Below are positions 1 to 6,134 of a DNA stretch of 7,084 nucleotides, one piece after another. Where the stretch lies: contig JAEUMU010000037.1 of NCBI GenBank assembly GCA_016791325.1, positions 1 through 7,084 of the forward strand, read 5' to 3'. The DNA comes from Hyphomonadaceae bacterium. Lineage in GTDB: Bacteria; Pseudomonadota; Alphaproteobacteria; Caulobacterales; Aquidulcibacteraceae. The position numbers and the translations under genes were made by a program. Below the pieces are notes generated by a model that ran no database searches, had not been told where the DNA came from, and saw only the letters and a program-made list of their open reading frames with translations. Every line of letters starts with the position of its first letter. The first letter of the stretch is position 1.

Positions 1-1169
1 ATCAGCGTGCGCTGCTCATTACCTGCCAGTACATGCTTCATGGTGCGGAAGGTGGTGCGGAAAATCTTGAGCTTATGGCCTTCTTCGCGCGCGCGCTCTT
101 CCGTCAACCCTACGACGCCGACCGGCGGGCTGCAGAAGACAACGGAGGCGACATCGGCGTGATCGAACGTGGTGGGCGCGCCATAAAATTCGCTCTGCGC
201 GAACGCCTGCGCCTCGCGGATGGCGACGGGCGTGAGGTTGATGCGATCGGTGACATCGCCCACCGCCCAGATGGAGGGCGTGCTGGAGCGTGAATACTCG
301 TCGACGGCCACGGCGCCGCGCGCGTTGAGCCGCACGCCCGCGGACTCCAGGCCAAGCCCCTGGGTGTTCGGCTCGCGCCCCACCGCCCACATCACCTGAT
401 CGGCCTCGATCTGCATGCCGTTGGAGAGCTTGGCCAGTTTGCGGTTCTGCGCCAGCGGCGCGATTTCCTCGATCACAGAGCCGCACAGAATCTTCACCCC
501 CGCGCGCTCCATCTCGGCTTGCACATGGGCGCGAATGTCATGGTCGAAACCGCGCAAGACCCGCTCGCCGCGATAGACCACAGTGGTCTCGACGCCGAGA
601 CCGTTGAAGATGGTGGCGAACTCAAGCGCGATGAAGCCGCCGCCGGCGATGAGAATGCGCGACGGCAGCGTTTCCATCAGGAAGGCGTCCGTAGAAGTGA
701 TTCCCAGCTCCTGGCCTTTGATTTCGCGCGGGCGATAGGTGTGCCCGCCGACAGCGATGAGAATGCGTTCGGCGGTAAGGCTTTTGCCTTCGCGGGTGAG
801 ACGAACGGCGTGCGGGCCGGTGACGACGGCGCGATCCTCGAAGCTCTCGACCTTGTTGCGATCGAGGTTCTGCTTGTAGAGGCCGGAGAGCCGGTTCACC
901 TCCGTCTGGACGTTATCGCGCAGCGTGGGCCAATCGAAGCGCGCCCAATCGACCGACCAGCCATAGGCTTTCGCGTCGCGGAAGCTTTGGCTGTATTCGC
1001 TGGCGTAGACGAAAAGCTTCTTCGGGACGCAGCCACGTAGCACGCAGGTGCCGCCGATCTGCACCTGCTCGGCCACGGCCACGCGCGCGCCAGCCGCGCC
1101 CGCCAAACGCGCGGCGCGCACCCCGCCCGAGCCCGCGCCGATGACGAAGAGGTCGTAATCGTATTTCAA
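1..1169 (-). CDS. gor: Glutathione-disulfide reductase, C-terminus cut by window edge
   Basis: Cytosolic FAD flavoenzyme that reduces glutathione disulfide to glutathione with NADPH, maintaining thiol redox balance. I translated 389 codons leftward without a stop; the family is about 450-460 aa, so roughly 65-70 residues are outside the window, including the dimer-interface His-Glu pair that completes the active site. Visible parts: FAD-binding GAGSGG at residues 11-16; redox-active disulfide C42/C47 in GGTCVLRGCVPKK; NADPH-site glycine motif GGGFIALEFA at 176-185; arginines R200 and R206 in YRGERVLRGFD, where NADPH-specific reductases carry two arginines in place of the acidic residue of NADH enzymes; second FAD motif GDVTDRINLTP at 304-314. 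The GGTCVxRGCVPKK form and the two arginines separate it from dihydrolipoamide dehydrogenase and mercuric reductase. The start is TTG at 1169-1167: it directly precedes the first beta strand (KYDYDLFVIG), has a good Shine-Dalgarno, and no ATG lies nearby in frame. It lies 46 nt downstream of purL on the same strand and may be cotranscribed with it. Confidence 0.95.
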   Translation of the reverse strand, partial: MKYDYDLFVIGAGSGGVRAARLAGAAGARVAVAEQVQIGGTCVLRGCVPKKLFVYASEYSQSFRDAKAYGWSVDWARFDWPTLRDNVQTEVNRLSGLYKQNLDRNKVESFEDRAVVTGPHAVRLTREGKSLTAERILIAVGGHTYRPREIKGQELGITSTDAFLMETLPSRILIAGGGFIALEFATIFNGLGVETTVVYRGERVLRGFDHDIRAHVQAEMERAGVKILCGSVIEEIAPLAQNRKLAKLSNGMQIEADQVMWAVGREPNTQGLGLESAGVRLNARGAVAVDEYSRSSTPSIWAVGDVTDRINLTPVAIREAQAFAQSEFYGAPTTFDHADVASVVFCSPPVGVVGLTEERAREEGHKLKIFRTTFRTMKHVLAGNEQRTL

Positions 1170-1175
1170 GTCAAT

Positions 1176-1182
1176 CTCCCCT
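1176..1182 (-). promoter_or_regulatory. Ribosome-binding site supporting the TTG start of gor
   Basis: Read on the minus strand the sequence is AGGGGAG, followed by a 6-nt spacer (ATTGAC) and then TTG. The spacing is good for a Shine-Dalgarno element and decides for the TTG start. Its 5' end directly abuts the 3' arm of the hairpin at 1183-1202, and an alternative pairing register of that hairpin would include its first bases. Confidence 0.7.
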
Positions 1183-1202
1183 CCCTCTCCGGAGGGAGAG
1201 GG
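1183..1202 (-). repeat. GC-rich inverted repeat (hairpin) between purL and gor
   Basis: Two perfect 8-base arms (CCCTCTCC and GGAGAGGG) flank a 4-base loop, and on either strand they would form a stable stem. It lies in the 46-nt gap between the purL stop and the gor start. There is no T-run after it on the minus strand, so it does not look like an intrinsic terminator. Short palindromes of this CCCTCTCC...GGAGAGGG type are, from memory, common dispersed intergenic elements in GC-rich proteobacteria. Only one copy is present here, so repeat status is inferred. It could stabilise the upstream purL mRNA or modulate gor translation. Confidence 0.6.
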
Positions 1203-1215
1203 GCTGGTTCGCCGG

Positions 1216-3447
1216 CTAGTGCGCCTTCTTCATATAGGCGGGCAGCCAGCTTTCGTGAGCCTTGCGCAAGTCTTCCAGGCCCACGCGCTCGCGCTGGCCG
1301 CTGGCGCCCAGGAAGCTCAGCTCCCGGCCGCCGGCCTCGCCGACGACGAGATAGGCCACGCCGGCGGCGCGGGCGCGCTGATCGAGCGTGTTCAGTTTGG
1401 CGGCCGGCAAGGCGATAAGATAACGGGCTTGATCTTCGCCGTAGAGGAACGCGGCGTCGGCGAGATCGCCCTGGTAGCCAAGCTGCACACCAACATCAGA
1501 GCCCAACGCCATCTCGGCGGCGGCGATGGCGAGGCCGCCATCGGAAAGATCATGTGCCGCGCTGACGAGGCCATCGCTGATGAGCGCGCGAACGAAATCG
1601 CCGTTCTTCTTTTCCAGCGCCAGATCGACCGCGGGCGCCGCGCCGCCGAGCTTGAACAGATCGCGTGCATAGATGGATTGGCCGAGATGCCCGCTGGTTT
1701 CGCCGACCAGCACCAGCGCATCGCCCTGCTGCAGCTTATCGGCGGTGGCGCGGCGCTCAAAGTTATCAAGGATGCCGACACCGCCGATGGCGGGCGTGGG
1801 CAGAATGGCCTGGCCGTTGGTTTCGTTATAGAGCGAGACGTTGCCGCTGATGACTGGGAACGCCAAAGCGCGGCAAGCTTCCGCCATGCCTTCGATGGCG
1901 TAAACGATCTGGCCCATGATTTCGGGGCGCTGCGGATTGCCGAAATTGAGATTGTCCGTGACGGCGAGCGGGCGGGCGCCTGTGACGCTAAGGTTTCGCC
2001 AAGCTTCAGCGACAGCTTGCTTGCCGCCTTCATACGCATCCGCTTCGACGTAGCGGGGCGTGACGTCGCACGTCATGGCGAGTGCGCGCGATGAGCCGTA
2101 GAGGCGGATGATCGCTGCGTCGCTGCCGCTATCGGCCAGCGTATCGCCCTGAACGTGGCGATCATACTGCTCCCAAATCCAGCGCTTGGAGGCTTGATCG
2201 GGCGTGGCGAGCAATTTGGAAAGCGACGCGGCGAAGCCGGGATAATCACTGATAAGGCGCGCGTGCTCGCCCGCTGTGAGCGGAATCGCCTTGAGCGGCT
2301 GCACGTAGGGGCGCTCGTATTTCGGCGCTTCGTCCGCCAAGGGGCCGAGGGGGATATCGCAGACGATTTCGCCATGCCAACGCAGCGTGAGATTGCCTGT
2401 CGTTGTGGTGACGCCGATGACGGCGGCGTCCAGCCCCCATTTTTCGAAGATCGCCTGCGCCTGGGCCTCCCGGCCGGGCTTCAGCACCATGAGCATGCGC
2501 TCCTGGCTTTCGCTGAGCATGAATTCGTAGGGCGTCATCCCCTCTTCGCGCGCGGGCACCTTATCAAGATCAAGCTCGATGCCGGCCTCGCCCTTTGAGG
2601 CCATTTCGACGGAAGAGGATGTGAGCCCCGCCGCGCCCATATCCTGAATGCCGATGATGGCGTCTGTCGCCATCAGTTCAAGGCAGGCCTCGATCAGCAG
2701 CTTTTCAAGGAAAGGATCGCCGACTTGCACGGTAGGGCGCAGGCCATCTTCGCCTTCCACGAACTCCGCACTCGCCATCGTCGCGCCGTGGATGCCGTCG
2801 CGCCCCGTTTTGGCGCCGACATAGACGACCGGGTTGTTGGCGCCCTTGGCGGCGGCGGTGAAGATTTTGTCCTTCGGGGCGATGCCCAGGCAAAACACGT
2901 TGACCAGGATGTTGCCATTGTAGCGCGCGTCGAAATTCGTCTCCCCGCCAACCGTCGGCACGCCGACGCAATTGCCGTAGAAGCTGATGCCGGAAACCAC
3001 GCCATCGACCAGCTTGCGCGTTTTGGGATGATCGGGGGAACCGAAGCGCAGCGCGTTCATGATCGCCACCGGGCGCGCGCCCATCGTGAACACGTCGCGC
3101 AAAATGCCGCCGACGCCGGTTGCCGCGCCCTGGAACGGCTCGATGAAGCTGGGATGGTTGTGGCTTTCCATTTTGAAAATGGCGGCGAGCCCCTCGCCGA
3201 TATCGATGGCGCCCGCGTTTTCGCCCGGGCCGTAAATTACGTGCGGCGCCTTGGTGGGGAATTTGGCCAGGTGCACGCGGCTCGATTTGTAGGAGCAATG
3301 CTCGCTCCACATCACTGAGAAGACGCCCAGTTCTGTGACGTTAGGGGTGCGGCCGAGCTTCTTCAGGACGAGATCGTATTCATCCTTGGAAAGACCGAAT
3401 TCTTCGGCGAGGGCCAGGGTGCCTGGCGCGAGCGGGTCTAGGGACAT
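1216..3447 (-). CDS. purL: Phosphoribosylformylglycinamidine synthase subunit PurL
   Basis: Catalyses the ATP-dependent amidation of FGAR to FGAM, the fourth step of de novo purine synthesis, using ammonia from the glutaminase PurQ within a PurL-PurQ-PurS complex. The protein is 743 aa, the length of the small PurL type (about 720-760 aa), not the ~1300-aa fused enterobacterial enzyme, so separate purQ and purS are expected elsewhere. Visible motifs: [10 protein letters not shown] at 47-56, with H50 in the position of a known active-site histidine; the nucleotide and metal-binding [11 protein letters not shown] at 94-104; [12 protein letters not shown] at 107-118; then [15 protein letters not shown]; and, in the second AIRS-like half, [16 protein letters not shown] and [10 protein letters not shown]. 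The start is ATG at 3447-3445, where homology begins ([19 protein letters not shown]). The same frame stays open upstream to 4695, but that part is low-complexity antisense of the membrane-protein gene and is not coding. No Shine-Dalgarno precedes the ATG. It ends KKAH-TAG. gor follows on the same strand. Confidence 0.97.
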   Translation of the reverse strand: MSLDPLAPGTLALAEEFGLSKDEYDLVLKKLGRTPNVTELGVFSVMWSEHCSYKSSRVHLAKFPTKAPHVIYGPGENAGAIDIGEGLAAIFKMESHNHPSFIEPFQGAATGVGGILRDVFTMGARPVAIMNALRFGSPDHPKTRKLVDGVVSGISFYGNCVGVPTVGGETNFDARYNGNILVNVFCLGIAPKDKIFTAAAKGANNPVVYVGAKTGRDGIHGATMASAEFVEGEDGLRPTVQVGDPFLEKLLIEACLELMATDAIIGIQDMGAAGLTSSSVEMASKGEAGIELDLDKVPAREEGMTPYEFMLSESQERMLMVLKPGREAQAQAIFEKWGLDAAVIGVTTTTGNLTLRWHGEIVCDIPLGPLADEAPKYERPYVQPLKAIPLTAGEHARLISDYPGFAASLSKLLATPDQASKRWIWEQYDRHVQGDTLADSGSDAAIIRLYGSSRALAMTCDVTPRYVEADAYEGGKQAVAEAWRNLSVTGARPLAVTDNLNFGNPQRPEIMGQIVYAIEGMAEACRALAFPVISGNVSLYNETNGQAILPTPAIGGVGILDNFERRATADKLQQGDALVLVGETSGHLGQSIYARDLFKLGGAAPAVDLALEKKNGDFVRALISDGLVSAAHDLSDGGLAIAAAEMALGSDVGVQLGYQGDLADAAFLYGEDQARYLIALPAAKLNTLDQRARAAGVAYLVVGEAGGRELSFLGASGQRERVGLEDLRKAHESWLPAYMKKAH

Positions 3448-3453
3448 GGGGGG

Positions 3454-3482
3454 CAGATAGCGTGCGTCGCTTGGGGGGGCAA
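3454..3482 (-). promoter_or_regulatory. Weak candidate purL promoter, possibly leaderless
   Basis: On the minus strand TTGCCC (3482-3477; 4 of 6 match to TTGACA) is separated by exactly 17 bp from TATCTG (3459-3454; TAT matched, rest poor), preceded by GC to give GCTATCTG. A start about 7 nt downstream of the -10 would fall on or next to the purL ATG at 3447, giving a leaderless mRNA, which would agree with the absence of a Shine-Dalgarno. The matches are weak and the assignment is inference. Confidence 0.25.
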
Positions 3483-3565
3483 CGCTGGTTCGGCGCAGTT
3501 CGCCCTCCGCGGGCGGATAGCTGGCCCGCAACCGCCGGGGGGAACAGGAAGCCACGCGCCCAAGG

Positions 3566-3573
3566 GCTATAAT
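3566..3573 (+). promoter_or_regulatory. Candidate -10 element for the rightward genes
   Basis: GCTATAAT contains a perfect TATAAT (3568-3573) and matches the Caulobacter-type housekeeping -10 consensus GCTANAWC at all but the last base. A transcript starting near 3580 would have a leader of about 27 nt before the ATG at 3607. No good -35 box (TTGACG-like) is seen at the expected distance, around 3545-3555, so the promoter may be weak or activator-dependent. Confidence 0.45.
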
Positions 3574-3606
3574 TGCTAGGAAGCCCGAGGCGGAAATGGG
3601 GACGAT

Positions 3607-4785
3607 ATGAGCGGCATTCATGCTTGGTGGGCCCGGCGAACGACGCGCTGGGGGCTCTGGATCGCGACGGCCGTATTCATGCTGCCGGCGCTGAGCGGGC
3701 TGATCGGGCGCATCACCAAGGGCAAAGAGTTCGGCATCGATTTCAACGCACTGGCATGCGCGGCGGGCAACGTGGCGGGCGGCGTATCGATGTATGCGCC
3801 GGCTCAATTCTGCGAGGGCTTCGGCACGCCGGGTTATGTGTACGCGCCGTGGATCGCGCGCGCGCTGGCGCCGGCGATCGACGCGTTGGGCATGGATGGC
3901 GTGCGACTGGCGTATCTGGCGCTCTGCCTCCCGGCGATGCTGCTGCTGTTGTGGCTGGGGTTCGCTAAACCGCTGGGCGATCTGCGTTGGCGTGAGCGCG
4001 CGCCAATGCTGGCGCTGCTGACTGGCGGCGCGCTGGCGAGCGGCAATATTTCTTACGTGCTGCACGGGCTTATCGCGCTGGCGGCGCTGGCGCTGCCGCG
4101 CGGGCGCATTCTGTTCATTCTGGCGGTGGCGGCGGCGTGCGTGCTGAAGCCGCTTTACGGCGTGTTCCTGGCGCTGTTGCTGCTGGAGTATCGGCCGATC
4201 TGGCGGCGCTTGCTGACAGGCGCGTGGGCGGGCGTGCTGTGTGCGGGCGCGGGCGTTGGCGCGATGCTGATTCCCGATCCGGAGCTCGCAGGCTGGCGCG
4301 CGATGTTCGACAGCGCGGTGATGGACAAGCTTGAGCAGGCGATTGGCTTCTTCGGCTGGTGGGCCTATTTCCGCCTGCCCGATTGGCCCATGGCGATGTA
4401 TGCCGGCTATGTGGTGTTTGCGCTGGCGATGATCGGCGCGGCGTTCGCGCTGGCAGAGCGCGCCAAGCTGGGCGTTTGGGAACGTGTGGCGTTTGGGCTT
4501 GGCCTTGGCGCGCTGCTGAACCCCCGGCTGATGGATTACGACCTGTTGCTGATCGGCCTGGCGCCGCTGGCGGCGGTAGTGGCCGCGCGGCGCGTGAACG
4601 AAGCGTTCGGCGCGGAGGTATGGGGCGCGGTGCTGATCGGCTGCGGGGCCGCGCTGCTGTTCAATGTGATCGATATGACGCCGCTGGGCATGCATCTGGC
4701 GCCGCTCATTTTTTCGCTGGTGATCCTCTATGCGGGCGCGCGCGTGACGCTAGGGCGGACCCAGACGGCGCCGGCGGGCGCCTAG
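3607..4785 (+). CDS. Polytopic membrane protein, GT87/DUF2029-like glycosyltransferase
   Basis: This 392-aa protein is dominated by hydrophobic segments (first near residues 17-34, then repeated Leu/Ala-rich helices to the C-terminus), so it is an inner-membrane protein. Its pattern resembles GT87/DUF2029 polyprenyl-phosphate-dependent sugar transferases: an acidic residue after the first helix (D45-F46 in GIDFNAL), a GGVSMYAP segment (Y63) followed by YVYAPW at 77-82, GNISYVLHG near 146-154, VLKPLYG near 179-185, and [11 protein letters not shown] near 305-315. Family members move mannose or other sugars from lipid-linked donors onto glycolipids or polysaccharides outside the membrane, with the N-terminal loop aspartate the likely catalytic residue. 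The start is ATG at 3607, with GGGGA at 3598-3602 and a 4-nt spacer. No donor-synthesis or other glycan gene is adjacent, so the substrate cannot be inferred. It could instead be an uncharacterised integral membrane protein of similar topology. The substitution of Asp-Tyr-Asp in the late motif is compatible with the family but variable. Confidence 0.7.
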   Translation: MSGIHAWWARRTTRWGLWIATAVFMLPALSGLIGRITKGKEFGIDFNALACAAGNVAGGVSMYAPAQFCEGFGTPGYVYAPWIARALAPAIDALGMDGVRLAYLALCLPAMLLLLWLGFAKPLGDLRWRERAPMLALLTGGALASGNISYVLHGLIALAALALPRGRILFILAVAAACVLKPLYGVFLALLLLEYRPIWRRLLTGAWAGVLCAGAGVGAMLIPDPELAGWRAMFDSAVMDKLEQAIGFFGWWAYFRLPDWPMAMYAGYVVFALAMIGAAFALAERAKLGVWERVAFGLGLGALLNPRLMDYDLLLIGLAPLAAVVAARRVNEAFGAEVWGAVLIGCGAALLFNVIDMTPLGMHLAPLIFSLVILYAGARVTLGRTQTAPAGA

Positions 4786-4840
4786 CTCGACAAGCGCCCC
4801 CCGCCCGCTTACCTCAGGGGCGAGCACGAGGAGACAAAGC
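4786..4840 (+). promoter_or_regulatory. Short spacer with imperfect hairpin and strong ribosome-binding site
   Basis: This 55-nt gap separates the membrane-protein stop from the hydratase start. CGCCCC (4795-4800) can pair with GGGGCG (4817-4822) across a 16-nt loop. No T-run follows, so it is a poor terminator and readthrough is plausible. AGGAG at 4829-4833 lies 7 nt before the ATG at 4841, the clearest Shine-Dalgarno in the window, and suggests independent efficient initiation for the hydratase. Confidence 0.5.
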
Positions 4841-5287
4841 ATGCGCGAGATCGCGTTAGCGGACTTGCCCAGCCTGGTGGGCCAGGAAATCGGCGTTTCG
4901 GACTGGCTGGAGATCACGCAGGACCGCATCAACCGCTTCGCCGACGCCACCGGCGACCACCAGTGGATCCACGTTGATATCGAGCGCGCAACCAAGGAAC
5001 TGGGCGCGCCGATCGCGCACGGCTATCTCGTGCTCTCGCTGATCCCATTCTTATCCAAGAACATCTCCATGTTTCAGGGCATCAGCCGCGGCCTGAATTA
5101 CGGCTGCAACAAAGTGCGCTTCACCAACATGGTTCCGGTAGGCTCACGACTGCGGATGCGCAGCAAGCTGCTTTCGTGCGAACAGCGCGCCGGCGGTTAC
5201 CAGCTGATCAACGAATGCACGATCGAGATTGAGGGCGAGAACCGCCCGGCATGCGTGGCCGAAACGGTTTCGCTGATCTATCCCTGA
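4841..5287 (+). CDS. MaoC/NodN-type (R)-specific enoyl-CoA hydratase
   Basis: A 148-aa single hot-dog-fold protein of the MaoC dehydratase family, expected to add water to trans-2-enoyl-CoA giving (R)-3-hydroxyacyl-CoA. The signature FADATGDHQWIHVD (residues 33-46) carries the catalytic pair D39 and H44 spaced as in the hydratase-2 motif. APIAHGYLVLSLIP (about 56-69) is the conserved segment after it, and NYGCNKVRF and VPVGSRLR are typical of the NodN subgroup. From memory it closely resembles mycobacterial Rv0130 (HtdZ) in both length and these motifs. The protein is complete and cytosolic, with no signal peptide. The true acyl chain is unknown: members act in fatty-acid, polyhydroxyalkanoate or Nod-factor lipid metabolism. 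No beta-oxidation or PHA gene is adjacent. Its TGA stop shares its A with the ATG of the downstream phosphatase, indicating translational coupling. Confidence 0.92.
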   Translation: MREIALADLPSLVGQEIGVSDWLEITQDRINRFADATGDHQWIHVDIERATKELGAPIAHGYLVLSLIPFLSKNISMFQGISRGLNYGCNKVRFTNMVPVGSRLRMRSKLLSCEQRAGGYQLINECTIEIEGENRPACVAETVSLIYP

Positions 5288-6126
5288 TGCTGACCGTCGT
5301 TGAAGCGATCTCGCTTGCGGGCGATCGCCAAAAGCAGAATGACGATGCGTTCGGCGTCACGCGGCGGCGCGCCTGGGTGATCGACGGCGCCACCGACCTG
5401 CACGACGAGCCGCTCACAGGCTCAGCTTCCGACGCCGCATGGCTGGCGCAATGGGTGAGCGGGCACCTCTACACGCACACGCGCGATGCGTTGCTGGAGG
5501 CGCTGCGTTCGGTTTCGGCGGCGGCGCGGCTGGAGTTTCTGGAAAAGGCCGGCGGCATGCCGCAGGAGCGCTGGAAATGGCCGGTGGCTTCGATCGCTTA
5601 CCTGGAGCAAAGCACCGAAGGCGTGCGCGGGCTGGATCTGGGCGATTGCCGCGTGGTGGCGCTGGATGCACATGGCGCAGCCCAGAGCGTGGGCGCGGCG
5701 CAAGACAAAGCTGAGAGCAACGCCGCGCGCGCGGCGCAGCAAGCAACGGCCGGCCAGGATGAAAAGCCGCTCTACTTGCGAGATGCTGCGCTCGCGCGGC
5801 TGCGCGAAGGGCGCGCCCAACTGAACCAGCCGGGCGCGCGCTGGACCTTCAGCCTTGACCCTGCATGCGTGGCGCATGCCCGCCCATGGACGCTCACGCT
5901 GGAGCGGCCGGCGCACCTGCTGATGATGACGGACGGCTTCGCCGCGCTCACCGATCGCTACGGCGCGTATGACGAAGCGGGCCTGGTGCGCGCGGCGCTG
6001 GACAAGGGCCTGCACGAGTTGGGGCGCGAACTGCGCAACATCGAAACCGCCGACGCAGACGGCGCACGCCATCCGCGCTTCAAACCGAGCGATGACGCCA
6101 CAGCGCTGCTGTTGCGCCTGACGTAA
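5287..6126 (+). CDS. PP2C-family serine/threonine protein phosphatase
   Basis: A 279-aa protein with the metal-binding motifs of PP2C phosphatases, which remove phosphate from Ser/Thr using two Mn/Mg ions. Motifs in order: GDRQKQNDDAF at 12-22 (D19 and D20 in place of the usual Glu-Asp), WVIDGATDL at 30-38 (D33, with the classic DGMGGH replaced by DGATDL), LGDCRVV at 118-124, MTDGF at 214-218 (D216) and SDDATALLL at 268-276 (D269). All metal-ligand positions are acidic, so activity is expected. The divergent second motif suggests the PP2C_2-type subgroup rather than the SpoIIE or PphA/Stp type. An Ala/Gln-rich charged stretch at about 130-180 lies between the GDCR and TDG motifs and may be a flap or linker. 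No membrane segment or sensor domain is seen. The start is set at ATG 5287, overlapping the hydratase stop by one base, because the PP2C fold begins immediately afterwards. An in-frame ATG at 5251 would add 12 residues with no family likeness. No partner kinase is visible. Confidence 0.88.
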   Translation: MLTVVEAISLAGDRQKQNDDAFGVTRRRAWVIDGATDLHDEPLTGSASDAAWLAQWVSGHLYTHTRDALLEALRSVSAAARLEFLEKAGGMPQERWKWPVASIAYLEQSTEGVRGLDLGDCRVVALDAHGAAQSVGAAQDKAESNAARAAQQATAGQDEKPLYLRDAALARLREGRAQLNQPGARWTFSLDPACVAHARPWTLTLERPAHLLMMTDGFAALTDRYGAYDEAGLVRAALDKGLHELGRELRNIETADADGARHPRFKPSDDATALLLRLT

Positions 6127-6134
6127 AGGCAGAC

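Larger units (their letters stand above)
3448..3606. other. Divergent intergenic region between purL and the membrane-protein gene
   Basis: This 159-bp non-coding spacer must hold the promoters for the leftward purL(-gor) and the rightward gene set. It is mostly G/C-rich, with runs of G or C near the purL start (3448-3453 and 3473-3479) and one A/T-rich patch at 3568-3574. I see no clear purine-repressor-like operator or riboswitch fold, and no open frame with coding character. Confidence 0.6.

Noticed and set aside
519..1040. Plus-strand 173-codon open frame over gor
   Set aside because: Antisense to a clear glutathione reductase with all cofactor motifs, and no plausible ribosome-binding site or family features.
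1219..3318. Long plus-strand open frames over purL (1219-2094, 2155-2598, 2725-3318)
   Set aside because: These are shadows of a GC-rich gene read antisense. The minus-strand frame is unmistakably PurL, and the plus-strand products show no recognisable domain.
3448..4695. A 416-codon upstream extension of the purL reading frame, antisense to the membrane-protein gene
   Set aside because: The extension is Arg/Gln/His-rich low complexity with no family likeness, and it mirrors the codon pattern of the convincing membrane protein on the other strand. PurL homology begins at the ATG at 3447.
4795..4822. Possible intrinsic terminator after the membrane-protein gene
   Set aside because: The arms are only 6 bp with a 16-nt loop and no following T-run. 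It is retained only as a minor note in the spacer entry.
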